In this document: in pieces, positions 24,865-39,597 of the stretch
How the letters are laid out: every line of letters begins with the position of its first letter
Numbering within the stretch: position 1 is the stretch's first letter
Assembly (NCBI RefSeq): GCF_024436035.1
Contig: NZ_JANFNG010000011.1
Location: 124,001-188,000, forward strand
DNA length: 64,000 nt
Source of the DNA: Streptomyces humicola
GTDB taxonomy: Bacteria > Actinomycetota > Actinomycetes > Streptomycetales > Streptomycetaceae
Reading direction: 5' to 3'
The notes under the pieces: generated by a model
The model's database searches: none
The model's input: the letters and a program-made list of their open reading frames with translations, nothing else
What the model was told of the DNA's origin: nothing
Position numbers and translations under genes: made by a program

Positions 24865-27800
24865 ATGAGCCACGAGTTGATCGATGGCAGATTCCGCGTC
24901 GGACGGGTCGTCGGCAAGGGCAACATGGGGGAGGTCCACCAGGCGGAGGATCTGCAGGCCGCTGAGGGCGCCCCCGAGCGCACGGTCGCCATCAAGACCA
25001 TCCTCCGGCGTCGCACCGGCACCCGGATCGACACCGACACCGACCCCAAGGCCGTCGAACGCTTCGCCCGCGAAGTGCGCATCATGCGCCGCCTCGGCCA
25101 CCGCAACCTCACGCGGCTCATCGCCGGCGGGATCGCCGAGGACAGCGGTCTGCCCTACCTCGCAATGGAGTTCCTGGACGGCGAGACGCTCCGCGACCTC
25201 ATCGAGGAGGAGTCACAGCTCCCCGTCTCCTGGGCCGCCGCCATCGGCGCCCAGATAGCCGATGGCCTCGCCGCAGCGCACGCCGCCGACATCGTCCACC
25301 GCGACCTGAAGCCCGCCAACGCCATGCTGACCCGCGGCGGTACGGTCAAGGTGCTCGACTTCGGCATGGGCCGCATAGTCGACGACCCCGACGAGGCCCG
25401 GCTGACCAGCACCGGCGTCAGCGTGGGGACCGCCCGCTACATGGCTCCCGAGCAGTTCCAGGCCAAGCAGGTCACGCAGGCCGCCGACCTGTACGCGCTG
25501 GGCTGTGTCCTGTACGAGATGCTCGTCGGCGTACCCCCCTTCACCAGCGAGTCTCCGTATGAACTAGCCCGCAAGCACATTGGGGAGGCACCGACACCGA
25601 TCGGGGTGATACGCAGCGAGATACCCGCCGAACTCGCCCGCCTCATCGACCGGTTGCTCGCCAAGGACCCGGCGGTCCGTCCGGTGGACGCCGTGGCCGT
25701 CCGCGACGCCCTGCTGCCGCTGGCCGGGCAGGACGAGAACACCACCCATCTGCCGCACTGGAGCGCCCTGGACCCCACCCGCCTGCTGTGCGGCACGGCA
25801 GTCGGCGAGGGCCCCGCCGGGGCGGCTCCCACCGCGCAGCCGGTTCCAGTGACCGCCTCCGGCTCCGCCATGGACGTCTTCGGCGTCCACCGCGCGCTCA
25901 TCAAGGACTACCGCTCCTTCACCGAGGGCGGCACGGTCATCCGCGACGACCGCATCGCCGCCTTCGTCGAGGAGGACCTGAACGACAAGTCGCAGTGGCC
26001 GGACCCGTGGCTCTCCCTCAACCCGTTCTTCAAGGGTGGTGGCACCGTCGCGGAACTGGCGGGGCAGGGCGTGTTGCACGAGGAGTGCGCCCGGATCTTC
26101 CAGGCGAACAAGACCGAGAACGGCACGGTCCCCGACGGCCGCCCGCTCACCCTCCATCAGCACCAGCGTGAAGCCGTCGACGCCGCCAACTCCGGTGCGT
26201 CCTACGTGCTGACCACCGGCACCGGCTCCGGCAAGTCGCTCGCGTACATCGTTCCGATCGTGAACAAGGTGCTGCACGAGCGGGACGCCGGGGGGCCCAG
26301 CGCCTCAAGGCGCGTGCGGGCGATCATCGTCTATCCCATGAACGCGCTCGCCAACAGCCAGCTCAAGGAGTTGGAGAAGTACCTCCGCGACGGCTACGGC
26401 GCAGGTCGCGAACCGGTCACCTTCGCCCGGTACACCGGCCAGGAGGACGACGAGAAGCGCAAGGAGATCCGCGACAACCCGCCGGACATCCTGCTCACCA
26501 ACTACGTGATGCTCGAACTGATGCTGACCCGTCCCGCGGACCGGGCCAGCCTCATCAAGATGGCCCAAGGCCTGGAGTTCCTCGTCTTCGACGAGCTGCA
26601 CACCTACCGCGGCCGGCAGGGAGCCGACGTCGCCCTGCTGATACGACGCGTCCGCGAGGCCTGCCAGGCACAGAACCTGCAGTGCATCGGCACATCGGCC
26701 ACCATGTCCACGGAGGGCACCCTCGACGACCAGAGGAACGTCGTCGCCCAGGTGGCGAGCACTCTGTTCGGCACGCCGGTGAGCCCGGAGCACGTCATCG
26801 GCGAGACCCTCGTCCGCGCGACCGGCGAAACGCCCGACACCGTCCCCGCCCAGCGCCTCACCTCGCCCGCCGCCCCGCGCTCGTACCACGATCTGGTGCG
26901 CGACCCGCTGGCCCGCTGGATCGAGACCCGCTTCGGCCTGGCCACGGACGAGGCCACCGGACGCCTCGTGCGACGGCGGCCCACCAAGATCGAGGTCGCC
27001 GCCAAGGAGCTGGCCGAGCAGTCCGGGGTCAGCGAAGACGCCTGCGCCGACGCGATCCGCGCCACCCTGGAGGCCGGCTCGCAGGCGCTGCATCCGGTCA
27101 CCGAGCGACCGCTGTTCGCCTTCCGGCTCCACCAGTTCCTCTCCAAGGGCGACACCGTGTACGTCACCCTGGAGGACAAGCTCTCCCGCCATCTCACCCG
27201 CTCCTACCAGCTCGAACAGCCGGGCAGCGACGGCAAGCTGCTGATGCCGCTGGCGTTCTGCCGTGAGTGCGGTCAGGAGTATCTGACGGTGTGGCGCAAC
27301 GAGAAGGACGGCGAGGTCCGGTACGAGGCGCGACGTGACACCTCCGCGACCGGCGGCCGTCAGGGCGACGGCTATCTCTACGTCGACCACGAACGGGAGT
27401 GGCCGTCCAACGTGCAGTACGCGGTGGACGACCGCCGGCTGCCCGAGTCCTGGCTGGAGCTGGACGACAAGGGCCAGGAGGTCGTGAAGAAGGCGTACCG
27501 GGACCGGGTCCCGCGCGCCGTCACCGTCGACCCGTTCGGCTACGAGGGGCGCGGCGAACTCCGCGCCGCCTTCATACCGTCCCCCTTCCTGTTCTGTCTG
27601 CACTGCGCAGTGGCGTACGAGCAGACGCGCGGCCGGGACTTCGCCAAGCTCGCGACACTCGCCCAGGAGGGACGGTCCTCCGCGACCTCGCTGATCTCCG
27701 CCTCGGTGGTGCGTTCGCTGAAGTCGGTGCCGGAGGAGGCACTCGACAAGGAGGCCCGCAAGCTCCTCACCTTCGTCGACAACCGGCAGGACGCCTCCCT

Positions 27801-30800
27801 CCAGGCGGGCCACTTCAACGACTTCGTCCAGATCACCCAGTTGCGCGGCGCGCTGTACCGGGCGGCGGTGGACGCCGGTGAGGACGGCATCCACCACGAG
27901 GAACTGGCCTCCGCGGTGACCAGCGCGCTCGCCATCGACCCGGCCGACTACACCGGGCAGAGCGAGCTGCCGCCGTCGCTCGCCCGCAACGCCGCCAGGA
28001 CGCTCCGCGACGTGATCGCCTTCCGGCTCTACCTCGACCTGGAGCGCGGCTGGCGCATCACCATGCCGAACCTGGAGCAGACCGGCCTGCTGGAGATCGA
28101 CTACGCGGACCTGGCCTGGGTCGCGGAGAAGCAGGACCGGTGGGCCGACACGCACCAGGCGCTGCGCGACGCGGATCCGGCGCTGCGCGCGGAGATCACC
28201 AGGACGCTCCTCGACGAGATGCGCCGCTCCCTCGCCGTCGACGTGTCCTACTTCCGCGACGACTTCGACGCGCTCCAACGGGCGAGCGAGGAGCGGCTGG
28301 CGGACCCCTGGGTGCTCTCCGCCTCCGACAAGCCGCGGGTCGGCACCGCCTATCCGCACCCGTCCCGACCGGGCACGGACCGCTCGGCCCTCTTCCTGTC
28401 GGCGCGCGGCAAGTTCGGCAAGTACCTGCGGCGCGCGGACGCGTCCTTCAAGGAACTCGGCCCCGACGACCTCCAGCTGGTCATCGAGGAGCTGCTCAAG
28501 GTCCTGGCCACGGCGGGCCTGGTGAAGGAGGTCGCGGACGCCCCGCGGGGGGTCCCCCCGCGGGGCAGGGGGAGCGCCGGCCGCTACCGGCGGCCCTCCG
28601 CCCCGGTACGGACCGGCTACCGGGTGGCCGCCCAGTCGCTCATCTGGCGGGCCGGAAAGGGCGAGACCGGCGCTCACGACCCGCTGACGCGCACCTACTC
28701 CAGCGGCGACGGCCCCCGCGTCAACACCTTCTTCCGGGACCTGTACAGGGACGCGGCAGGCGCCCTGTCCGGCCTGTTCGCCCGCGAACACACCGCGCAG
28801 GTCGTGCCGGAGGAGCGGGAGAAGCGTGAGGACGCCTTCCGCAAGGCCGAGTTGAAGCTGCTGTACTGCTCACCGACGATGGAACTGGGCGTCGACATCT
28901 CCTCGCTCAACGCGGTGATGATGCGCAACGTGCCTCCCACGCCCGCCAACTACGCGCAGCGCTCGGGCCGCGCGGGCCGCAGCGGCCAGCCCGCCCTGGT
29001 GACGACGTACTGCGCCACGGGCAACAGCCACGACGAGTACTACTTCCGCCGCTCGGAGCGCATGGTGGCGGGCGCGGTCGCCCCGCCGCGCCTGGACCTC
29101 GCCAACGAGGACCTGGTCCTCTCCCACCTCCAGGGCATCTGGATAGCCGAGGCGGGCCTGAAGCTGGGCCGCGCCATCCCCGAAGTCCTCGATGTGTCCT
29201 ACCCGGACACCGGCGACCGTCCGGCACCGGCCCTGGGGCTGCTGCCCGACATCCTCGCGGCCTCCCTCGACGAGAGCGCCCAGCGCCGTACCGTCGACGC
29301 CGCACTGCGCGTCCTCGGCCCGCTGCTGCCCGACTTCGCCGAGACCACCTGGTGGCACGACGACTGGATCCAGGACAGGGTACGAACGGTCCCGGAGCGG
29401 TTCGACAACGCCTTCGAGCGCTGGCGGAAGCTCTTCCGCGCCGCCCTCGACGACCAGTACATCCAGAACAAGCGCCGCCTCGACTACACCCTCACCGAGG
29501 GCGACCGCAACCGGGCCAACGCCCGCCGCCGCGAGGCGGAGACGCAGCTGAACCTGCTGATGAACGAGAGCGTCGACAGCAAGTCCGTGCTCTCCGACTT
29601 CAACCCGTACCGCTATCTGGCGTCCGAGGGCTTCCTGCCCGGCTACAGCTTCCCGCGCCTCCCGCTCGCCGCATACATCCCTACGGTCGGCCGCCGCCGA
29701 GGGGACGGCGACTTCCTCCAGCGGCCCCGCTTCCTCGCCATCCGCGAGTTCGGCCCGGGCGCGCTGATCTACCACGAGGGCGCCCGCTACCAGGTGACCC
29801 GCATCCAGCTGCCGCCCGACTCCTCAGGCGACCTGGCGACCAGTGAAGCCCGCCGCTGCGCCCACTGCGGCTACCACCACGACCCCGAAGAGCGCGAGGA
29901 CAACTGCGAGATGTGCAAGGAGCGGCTGGGCTCGGCGACCTACGGCCTGCTGCACCTGCACACCGTGTACACCACGCGCCGCGAACGCATCTCCTCGGAC
30001 GAGGAGGAGCGGCGCCGCGCCGGCTTCAAGCTGGAGACCTCGTACCGCTTCCACGACCACGGCACCCGCAAGGGCCGCCTGAACGCGTCGATCGCCGACG
30101 CCTCGGGCGGGCAACTGGCCACGGTCACGTACGGCGACTCGGCGACGGTGCGGATCACCAACATCGGTCGGGTCCGTGCCAAGAGCGACGAACCGGCGGG
30201 CTACTGGCTGGACATGGCCGACGGCCGCTGGATGAACGACAAGGACGCCGCCGAGGCCTCCGGCGACTCCAGCGAGCTCCCGGTGATCGACGCGGACGGC
30301 AACGAGCGGCGTCGCAAGAAGCGTGTCATCCCCTACGTGGAGGACCGCCGCAACATCCTCGTCGTCACCCTCGACGAGCCGCTGCCCGAGCCGGTCGCGC
30401 TCTCCCTGATGTACGCGCTGGAGCGGGGCATCGAGGCCGCGTTCGAGCTGGAGGACGCCGAGCTCACCGGTGAACTGCTGCCGCCGGACGGCGGTCCGCG
30501 CAACCGCATCCTGTTCATGGAGGCCAGCGAGGGCGGAGCAGGTGTGCTGCGCCGCCTCCAGGCGGAGCAGGACGCCCTGGCCAAGGCCGCCCAGCAGGCC
30601 CTCGCCATCTGCCACTTCGGGCCGGGCGGCGAGGACCGCGGCGGCGAGGAGCACCGTCCCGGCCGGGCCTGCGCGCTCGGCTGCTACGAGTGCCTGCTGA
30701 CCTACGGCAATCAGCTCAACCACGCCCTGATCAACCGCCATTCGGCGCGCGACCTGCTGGTGCGGCTCGCCTCGGCGACGGCGCACCGGGAGTCCCGCGG

Positions 30801-31197
30801 GGAGTCGCGGTCGGAGCAGTACCGGCGGCTGCTCGACCAGGCCACCGCCCAGCCCCCGGCCGCGCTCACGCCGGTCGAGACGTCGGCCGCTGAACTCGCG
30901 GCGCAGGGCGACTTCCTGGGCTGGGTGAAGGCCCGCGGCCTGCGGCTGCCGGACGAGCCCGGCACGTTCCTCACGGAGGCGAACGCCACCCCGGACTTCG
31001 TGTACCGGCTGCCCGGCGTGAACCTGGCCGTCTTCGTCGACTCCGCGGACGAGGAGCGGGACGCCTTCCGGGACGAGGACGCCGAGGACCGGCTGTTCAG
31101 CGCCCGCTGGGACGTCGTCCGCTTCCCGCACGGCGCGGACTGGGACGCCATCGCCGCTGCGAACAGCCGCTACTTCGGCACGCCCGCCGCCAACTGA
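24865..31197 (+). CDS. Ser/Thr protein kinase fused to YprA/DrmA/DruE-type DUF1998 helicase
   Basis: ATG 24865 follows AAGGAG (24854-24859) and gives 2110 residues. Residues 1-290 are a complete Hanks-type kinase: GKGNMGEV loop, VAIK Lys44, HRDLKPAN with Asp147, DFG 165-167, GTARYMAPEQ. The superfamily 2 helicase follows: Walker A TTGTGSGKS (about 451-457), DELH (576-579), CREC and CLHC cysteine pairs (about 799 and 911), DNRQDASLQAGHF (about 975), SPTMELGVDISSL with QRSGRAGRSG (about 1335-1370), another zinc cluster CAHC/CEMC (about 1664-1685), and a C-terminal DUF1998/MZB region with CALGCYECLLTYGNQ (about 1936). This helicase architecture is that of DISARM DrmA and Druantia DruE. The kinase fusion is unusual. 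It is the first gene of a three-gene operon with a SNF2 helicase and an adenine methyltransferase, so an anti-phage role is likely. Confidence 0.9.
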   Translation: MSHELIDGRFRVGRVVGKGNMGEVHQAEDLQAAEGAPERTVAIKTILRRRTGTRIDTDTDPKAVERFAREVRIMRRLGHRNLTRLIAGGIAEDSGLPYLAMEFLDGETLRDLIEEESQLPVSWAAAIGAQIADGLAAAHAADIVHRDLKPANAMLTRGGTVKVLDFGMGRIVDDPDEARLTSTGVSVGTARYMAPEQFQAKQVTQAADLYALGCVLYEMLVGVPPFTSESPYELARKHIGEAPTPIGVIRSEIPAELARLIDRLLAKDPAVRPVDAVAVRDALLPLAGQDENTTHLPHWSALDPTRLLCGTAVGEGPAGAAPTAQPVPVTASGSAMDVFGVHRALIKDYRSFTEGGTVIRDDRIAAFVEEDLNDKSQWPDPWLSLNPFFKGGGTVAELAGQGVLHEECARIFQANKTENGTVPDGRPLTLHQHQREAVDAANSGASYVLTTGTGSGKSLAYIVPIVNKVLHERDAGGPSASRRVRAIIVYPMNALANSQLKELEKYLRDGYGAGREPVTFARYTGQEDDEKRKEIRDNPPDILLTNYVMLELMLTRPADRASLIKMAQGLEFLVFDELHTYRGRQGADVALLIRRVREACQAQNLQCIGTSATMSTEGTLDDQRNVVAQVASTLFGTPVSPEHVIGETLVRATGETPDTVPAQRLTSPAAPRSYHDLVRDPLARWIETRFGLATDEATGRLVRRRPTKIEVAAKELAEQSGVSEDACADAIRATLEAGSQALHPVTERPLFAFRLHQFLSKGDTVYVTLEDKLSRHLTRSYQLEQPGSDGKLLMPLAFCRECGQEYLTVWRNEKDGEVRYEARRDTSATGGRQGDGYLYVDHEREWPSNVQYAVDDRRLPESWLELDDKGQEVVKKAYRDRVPRAVTVDPFGYEGRGELRAAFIPSPFLFCLHCAVAYEQTRGRDFAKLATLAQEGRSSATSLISASVVRSLKSVPEEALDKEARKLLTFVDNRQDASLQAGHFNDFVQITQLRGALYRAAVDAGEDGIHHEELASAVTSALAIDPADYTGQSELPPSLARNAARTLRDVIAFRLYLDLERGWRITMPNLEQTGLLEIDYADLAWVAEKQDRWADTHQALRDADPALRAEITRTLLDEMRRSLAVDVSYFRDDFDALQRASEERLADPWVLSASDKPRVGTAYPHPSRPGTDRSALFLSARGKFGKYLRRADASFKELGPDDLQLVIEELLKVLATAGLVKEVADAPRGVPPRGRGSAGRYRRPSAPVRTGYRVAAQSLIWRAGKGETGAHDPLTRTYSSGDGPRVNTFFRDLYRDAAGALSGLFAREHTAQVVPEEREKREDAFRKAELKLLYCSPTMELGVDISSLNAVMMRNVPPTPANYAQRSGRAGRSGQPALVTTYCATGNSHDEYYFRRSERMVAGAVAPPRLDLANEDLVLSHLQGIWIAEAGLKLGRAIPEVLDVSYPDTGDRPAPALGLLPDILAASLDESAQRRTVDAALRVLGPLLPDFAETTWWHDDWIQDRVRTVPERFDNAFERWRKLFRAALDDQYIQNKRRLDYTLTEGDRNRANARRREAETQLNLLMNESVDSKSVLSDFNPYRYLASEGFLPGYSFPRLPLAAYIPTVGRRRGDGDFLQRPRFLAIREFGPGALIYHEGARYQVTRIQLPPDSSGDLATSEARRCAHCGYHHDPEEREDNCEMCKERLGSATYGLLHLHTVYTTRRERISSDEEERRRAGFKLETSYRFHDHGTRKGRLNASIADASGGQLATVTYGDSATVRITNIGRVRAKSDEPAGYWLDMADGRWMNDKDAAEASGDSSELPVIDADGNERRRKKRVIPYVEDRRNILVVTLDEPLPEPVALSLMYALERGIEAAFELEDAELTGELLPPDGGPRNRILFMEASEGGAGVLRRLQAEQDALAKAAQQALAICHFGPGGEDRGGEEHRPGRACALGCYECLLTYGNQLNHALINRHSARDLLVRLASATAHRESRGESRSEQYRRLLDQATAQPPAALTPVETSAAELAAQGDFLGWVKARGLRLPDEPGTFLTEANATPDFVYRLPGVNLAVFVDSADEERDAFRDEDAEDRLFSARWDVVRFPHGADWDAIAAANSRYFGTPAAN

Positions 31198-31231
31198 CCC
31201 CATCGCTCTGCACGAGGACTTGACGACTGAC

Positions 31232-34206
31232 ATGGCACTTACGTACTCCGCCGGATCCCTGGTGAGGGCCCGCGGCCGCGAATGGGTGGTGCTCCCCGAG
31301 AGCGAGCCCGACCTGCTGGTGCTGCGCCCGCTGGGCGGTTCGGACGACGACATCGCCGCGGTCTTCCCGGCGTTGGAAGAGATCAGGGGCGCCGAGTTCG
31401 CGCCACCGGAACCGGGCGACCTCGGCGACCAGCGCGCGGCGGGCCTGTTGCGTACGGCGCTGCGGGTCGGCTTCCGCTCCGGCGCGGGACCGTTCTGCTC
31501 ACTCGCCGGCATCGCGGTGGAGCCGCGCGCCTACCAGCTGGTGCCGCTCCTCATGGCCCTGCGACAGCAGACCGTCCGCATGCTCATCTCCGACGACGTC
31601 GGCATCGGCAAGACCATCGAGGCGGGCCTGATCGCGAGCGAACTCCTCGCGCAGGGCGAGGCCACGGGCCTGGCGGTGCTGTGTTCCCCCGCGCTCGCCG
31701 AGCAGTGGCAGCAGGAGCTGCGCACCAAGTTCGGCATCGACGCCGAGCTCGTCCTCGCCTCCACGGTCTCCCGGCTGGAGCGCGGCCTGGACCTCGGCCA
31801 GTCCCTCTTCGACAGGTACCCGCACGTCATCGTGTCGACGGACTTCATCAAGTCCACGCGCCACCGCGACGACTTCGTCCGCCACTGCCCCGACCTGGTG
31901 ATCGTCGACGAGGCGCACACCTGCGTGGCCGCCGACGACACCTCGGCCGGATCGCAGAACCAGCTCCGCTACGAGCTCCTGCGCCGCGTCGCCGAGGACG
32001 CCACCCGGCACCTGCTCCTCGTCACGGCGACCCCGCACAGCGGCAAGGAGTCCGCGTTCCGCAACCTCCTCGGCCTGGTCAAGCCGGAGCTGTCGTCGGT
32101 GAACCTGGACTCGGAGGGCGGCCGGAAGCTCCTGGCCCAGCACTTCGTGGCCCGCAAGCGCGCCGACGTACGCCAGTACCTGACCAAGGAGGACGGCCTC
32201 GGCGACGACTCGCTCGCCGAGCGCACGGCGTTCCCCTCGGACCGCTACTTCAAGGACGAGACGTACAAGCTGTCCCCGGCCTACCGCGCCCTGCTCGACG
32301 ACGCGATCGCGTACGCGAGTGAGCGCGTCGAGGCGGCCGACAACCAGGGCCGGCGGGAGGCGCGGATCGCCTGGTGGTCGGCGATCGCGCTGCTGCGTTC
32401 GCTGGTGTCGTCGCCGAGGGCGGCCGCGCAGACTCTTCGGACCCGCTCGGCCGCGGCGGTTGCGGCGTCTGCGGAGGAGGCCGACCGGCTCGGCGCCCCG
32501 CTCACCAGCGACTCGGCGGACAGCGACGCGCTGGAGGGCATGGACGTGGCGCCCGGCGCTGAGACCGAGGAGCACGCGGGCTCCCGGCTGGCCGAACTAG
32601 CCGACCGAGCCGTGCAGTTGGAGGGCCCGGAGCAGGACCTGAAGCTGAAGGCGCTCATCAAGCACCTCAAGGCGCTGCTCGCCGACGGCCACAACCCCAT
32701 CGTGTTCTGCCGCTACATACCCACGGCGGAGTACCTGGCCGCCCAGCTCGCGAACGACCCGGAGACGAAGAAGCGCGGCCCGCTCGGCGCGAAGACCGTG
32801 GTGAAGGCGGTCACCGGCACCCTCTCCCCGCAGCAGCGCATCGAGCGCATCGAGCAGCTCGCCGAGGAGGCCGGCGAGGACGCCGCCGCCCGCCGCGTCC
32901 TCATCGCCACCGACTGCCTGTCGGAGGGCGTCAACCTCCAGCACCACTTCGACGCCGTCGTCCACTACGACCTGGCCTGGAACCCGACCCGCCACGACCA
33001 GCGCGAGGGCCGCGTCGACCGCTACGGCCAGAAGAGGGACCAGGTCCGCGTCATCACGCTGTACGGCGAGGACAACGGCATCGACGGCAAGGTCCTCGAC
33101 GTCCTCATCAAGAAGCACCGGCAGATCAAGAAGGACCTCGGCATCTCCGTCTCCGTACCCGACGAGATGTCGACCGGCGTCACGGACGCGATCGTCGAGT
33201 GGCTGCTGCTGCGCGGGCGGCAGGGCGAGCAGCAGGCCCTGTTTGGCTCAGACGCCTTCCAACAGAGCTTCGCGGACCTGGACAAGGACTGGAACTCGGC
33301 CGCGGAGCGCGAGAAGGCGTCCCGTTCACGGTTCGCGCAGCGCTCGATCCACCCGGAGGAGGTGGCCCGCGAGGTCGCCGCGATCCGCGAGGCCCTCGGC
33401 GGCGCGGGCGAGATCCACACCTTCGTACGGGAGTCGCTGGGCGCGCTGAACGCGGTACTCCGCGGGAACACTGACGGCGACTTCACCGCGGAGGTGGGCG
33501 GCACCCCCGCCGGCCTGCGGGACGCGCTCGCGCCGGTCGTCGGCGCGGAGGTGATCGAGAAGGACCGCCCGATCCCGTTCCGCACCGACCCCGCGGTCGC
33601 GCGCGGCGAGGCGGCGCTGGTGCGGACCGACCCCGTGATCGGCGCCCTCGCGGCCCACGTCCTGAACGCCGCCCTGGACACCCGGGCCGACGGCGCGCGC
33701 CCGGCCCGCCGCTGCGGCGTGATCACCACGGACGCGGTCGGCACGCTCACCACCCTGCTCCTGGTCCGCTACCGCTTCCACCTCACGCTGCCCTCCCGCA
33801 GCGGCGAGAAGCAGCTGGTCGCGGAGGACGCCCGCCTGCTGGCGTTCCAGGGCTCCCCGAAGAACGCGGTGTGGCTGTCGCAGGAGGAGGCCCTGGCCCT
33901 GCTGGACGCCTCGGCCTCGGAGAACACCGACCGGCACTTCGGCGAGCGCACGATGACCCGGATCCTCGGCCGCCTCCCGGACGTCTCGGACCACCTGGCG
34001 GCGCACGGCGACGAACTGGCCGCCGAGCTCGACGCCTCCCACCGCCGGGTGCGCGCCGCGTCCGGCGAGATCGTCCGGGGCCTGTCCGTCGCGGCCCAGA
34101 AGCCCGCCGACATCCTCGGCGCCTACGTCTACCTGCCCGCCATGCCTGCCGCCTCCGTCGCCGGTGCCGCACCCGGCTCCGCCGCTTCCGCTGGAGTGTC
34201 CGCCTG

Positions 34207-34207
<1 letters not shown>
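31232..34207 (+). CDS. SNF2/HepA-type helicase, DrmD-like
   Basis: ATG 31232 is chosen (991 residues); an upstream in-frame TTG at 31220 has no properly spaced ribosome binding site. Walker A is SDDVGIGKTIEAGLIA (about 118-132), DEAH is VIVDEAHTC (about 223-231), motif III TATPHSG (about 265), and the C-terminal RecA domain ends with DCLSEGVNLQHHFDAVVHYD and DQREGRVDRYGQKRD. Length and order match DrmD, the SNF2-family helicase of class 1 DISARM. The remaining C-terminal 300 residues have no recognised motif. It starts 34 bp after the kinase-helicase gene and its stop overlaps the methyltransferase start (TGATG), so the three are probably co-expressed. Confidence 0.88.
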
Positions 34208-38352
<4,145 letters not shown>

Positions 38353-38368
38353 GGTTCCACCGACGTGC

Positions 38369-38393
38369 GGCTGGGCCCGCGAAGGGCTCAGCC
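38369..38393. terminator. Hairpin at the end of the methyltransferase gene
   Basis: GGCTGGGCCC (38369-38378) pairs with GGGCTCAGCC (38384-38393; one G-U pair) around GCGAA. It lies between convergent genes and overlaps the DUF397 stop codon. Confidence 0.75.
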
Positions 38394-38573
38394 GTGCGCG
38401 GCGAAGCGCACGAACTGCACCCACTCGTCGCGGCCGATGGTGAGCTCCGGGCCATCCTTGTCCTTGGAGTCCCGCACGTGGACGGCCTGTTCGGTGACGG
38501 CGACCTCCGCACAGCTGTCACCCTGCGTGCCGCTGTAGCTGGACTTGAACCAGGCGAGTTCTCTCGTGCTCAT
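38388..38573 (-). CDS. DUF397 small protein
   Basis: The 61-residue protein carries the DUF397 signature: LAWFKSSYSGTQGDSCAEVA, VHVRDSKDKDGPELTIGRDEW and WVQFVRF near the end. Its ATG overlaps the stop of the XRE regulator (ATGA), the normal arrangement in Streptomyces. DUF397 proteins of the WhiJ type partner the adjacent HTH/DUF5753 regulator and modulate its DNA binding, affecting development or antibiotic production. Confidence 0.92.
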   Translation of the reverse strand: MSTRELAWFKSSYSGTQGDSCAEVAVTEQAVHVRDSKDKDGPELTIGRDEWVQFVRFAAHG

Positions 38574-39427
38574 AGCTCTCCTCGCAGTCGCTCCAGCAGG
38601 CCCCGTGAGTCTTTGGGGTTGAGGGCCTGCGAGCGCAGTGTGTCATAGCGCTGGTGGAGGAGGCTCACCTCTTTTACGTCGGCGATCAGCCGTCCGTTTT
38701 GCTGCCCTTCTGAGTACGCAAGGCGCTTCCCTTCTGGCGTTTCCAGCAACTGCACCGGTCCGTCCAGACATGCATGTACCTCGGCCTCTAGCGGCACGAC
38801 TTGCAGCGTGACGTTGCGCTGTGCGCTGAGCTCCAGCACATAGTCGAAGAGGCGCCGCATCACCTCCGCACCTCCGAGCCGCATTCGGAAGACCGACTCC
38901 TCCACGATGAAGCTGAATGGGACGTGTGGACGCTCAGACAGCATCTTCTGGCGCTGCAACCGAGCGGTGACTTGGGCCTCCAACTGGTCATCGGTGAGCA
39001 GCGGAATGCTGTTGTCGAACACCGCCCGCGCATACCCCTCCGACTGCAACAACCCCGGCACCAGCCGGCACTCATACGTACACAAGCTCACCGCCACCCG
39101 CTCCAGCCGCGCCCACCGCCGGAACCAGACCGCGAGCCCGGCCTCGCCCCGCGTCAGGTACCGGGCCGCCTTCCGCAACGCGCCCGTGTTGCCCAGGGCT
39201 TCCTCCGCCCGTTCCACGAAGGCCTCGTCGGGCATGCGGCGGCCCAACTCCACGGACTCCACGGTGTGCTTGGAGAAGCGGACGCGTTCCGCGAACTGGG
39301 CCCGGCTGAGGCCCGCATGCTCGCGTAGGGCCTGGACGACGGCCCCGAAGGTCCGCAGACTGTCCGAGGGATCGGGCTCCCGCTCCCAGTCGACGTTACC
39401 GGCCACCTCGGCGTTGTCGGTTGTCAT
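38570..39427 (-). CDS. XRE-family HTH regulator with DUF5753 domain (WhiJ/Scr1-like)
   Basis: ATG 39427 gives 285 residues. The N-terminal helix-turn-helix is FGAVVQALREHAGLSRAQFA, then VRFSKHTVESVELGRRMPD (about residues 26-66). The rest is the DUF5753 region (LERVAVSLCTYECRLVPGLL, QSEGYARAVFDNSIPLLTDD, FIVEESVFRMRLGG, LDGPVQLLETPEG). It is paired with a DUF397 gene on one side and a divergent HATPase gene on the other, the standard WhiJ-like trio. The divergent promoter holds CGTACGG-type inverted repeats that may be its operators. Confidence 0.92.
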   Translation of the reverse strand: MTTDNAEVAGNVDWEREPDPSDSLRTFGAVVQALREHAGLSRAQFAERVRFSKHTVESVELGRRMPDEAFVERAEEALGNTGALRKAARYLTRGEAGLAVWFRRWARLERVAVSLCTYECRLVPGLLQSEGYARAVFDNSIPLLTDDQLEAQVTARLQRQKMLSERPHVPFSFIVEESVFRMRLGGAEVMRRLFDYVLELSAQRNVTLQVVPLEAEVHACLDGPVQLLETPEGKRLAYSEGQQNGRLIADVKEVSLLHQRYDTLRSQALNPKDSRGLLERLRGEL

Positions 39428-39527
39428 GCGCGGCCCCTCCCGGTGCTGTACCTGGCGCTGTGTGCGACGTCCCGCGATCGACTCACCCAGCGTGACGGAG
39501 AGACCGGCGTACGGTCCACCAAACGTG

Positions 39528-39552
39528 CCCGTACGCTGACGCACCGTACGGG
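39528..39552. promoter_or_regulatory. Inverted repeat CCCGTACG-N9-CGTACGGG in divergent promoter
   Basis: Perfect 8-bp arms at 39528-39535 and 39545-39552, with another CGTACGG half-site near 39508. The position between the divergent XRE regulator and HATPase genes suggests an operator for the regulator. Confidence 0.55.
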
Positions 39553-39597
39553 GCGTGCCGCTTCCCAACGCCGGTGGACGCCCGCCACCGTGGCCAC

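Noticed and set aside
26305-28791. Long minus-strand frame of 828 codons opposite the kinase-helicase gene
   Set aside because: It is the antisense shadow of a high-GC gene: low-complexity composition, no domain, no ribosome binding site.
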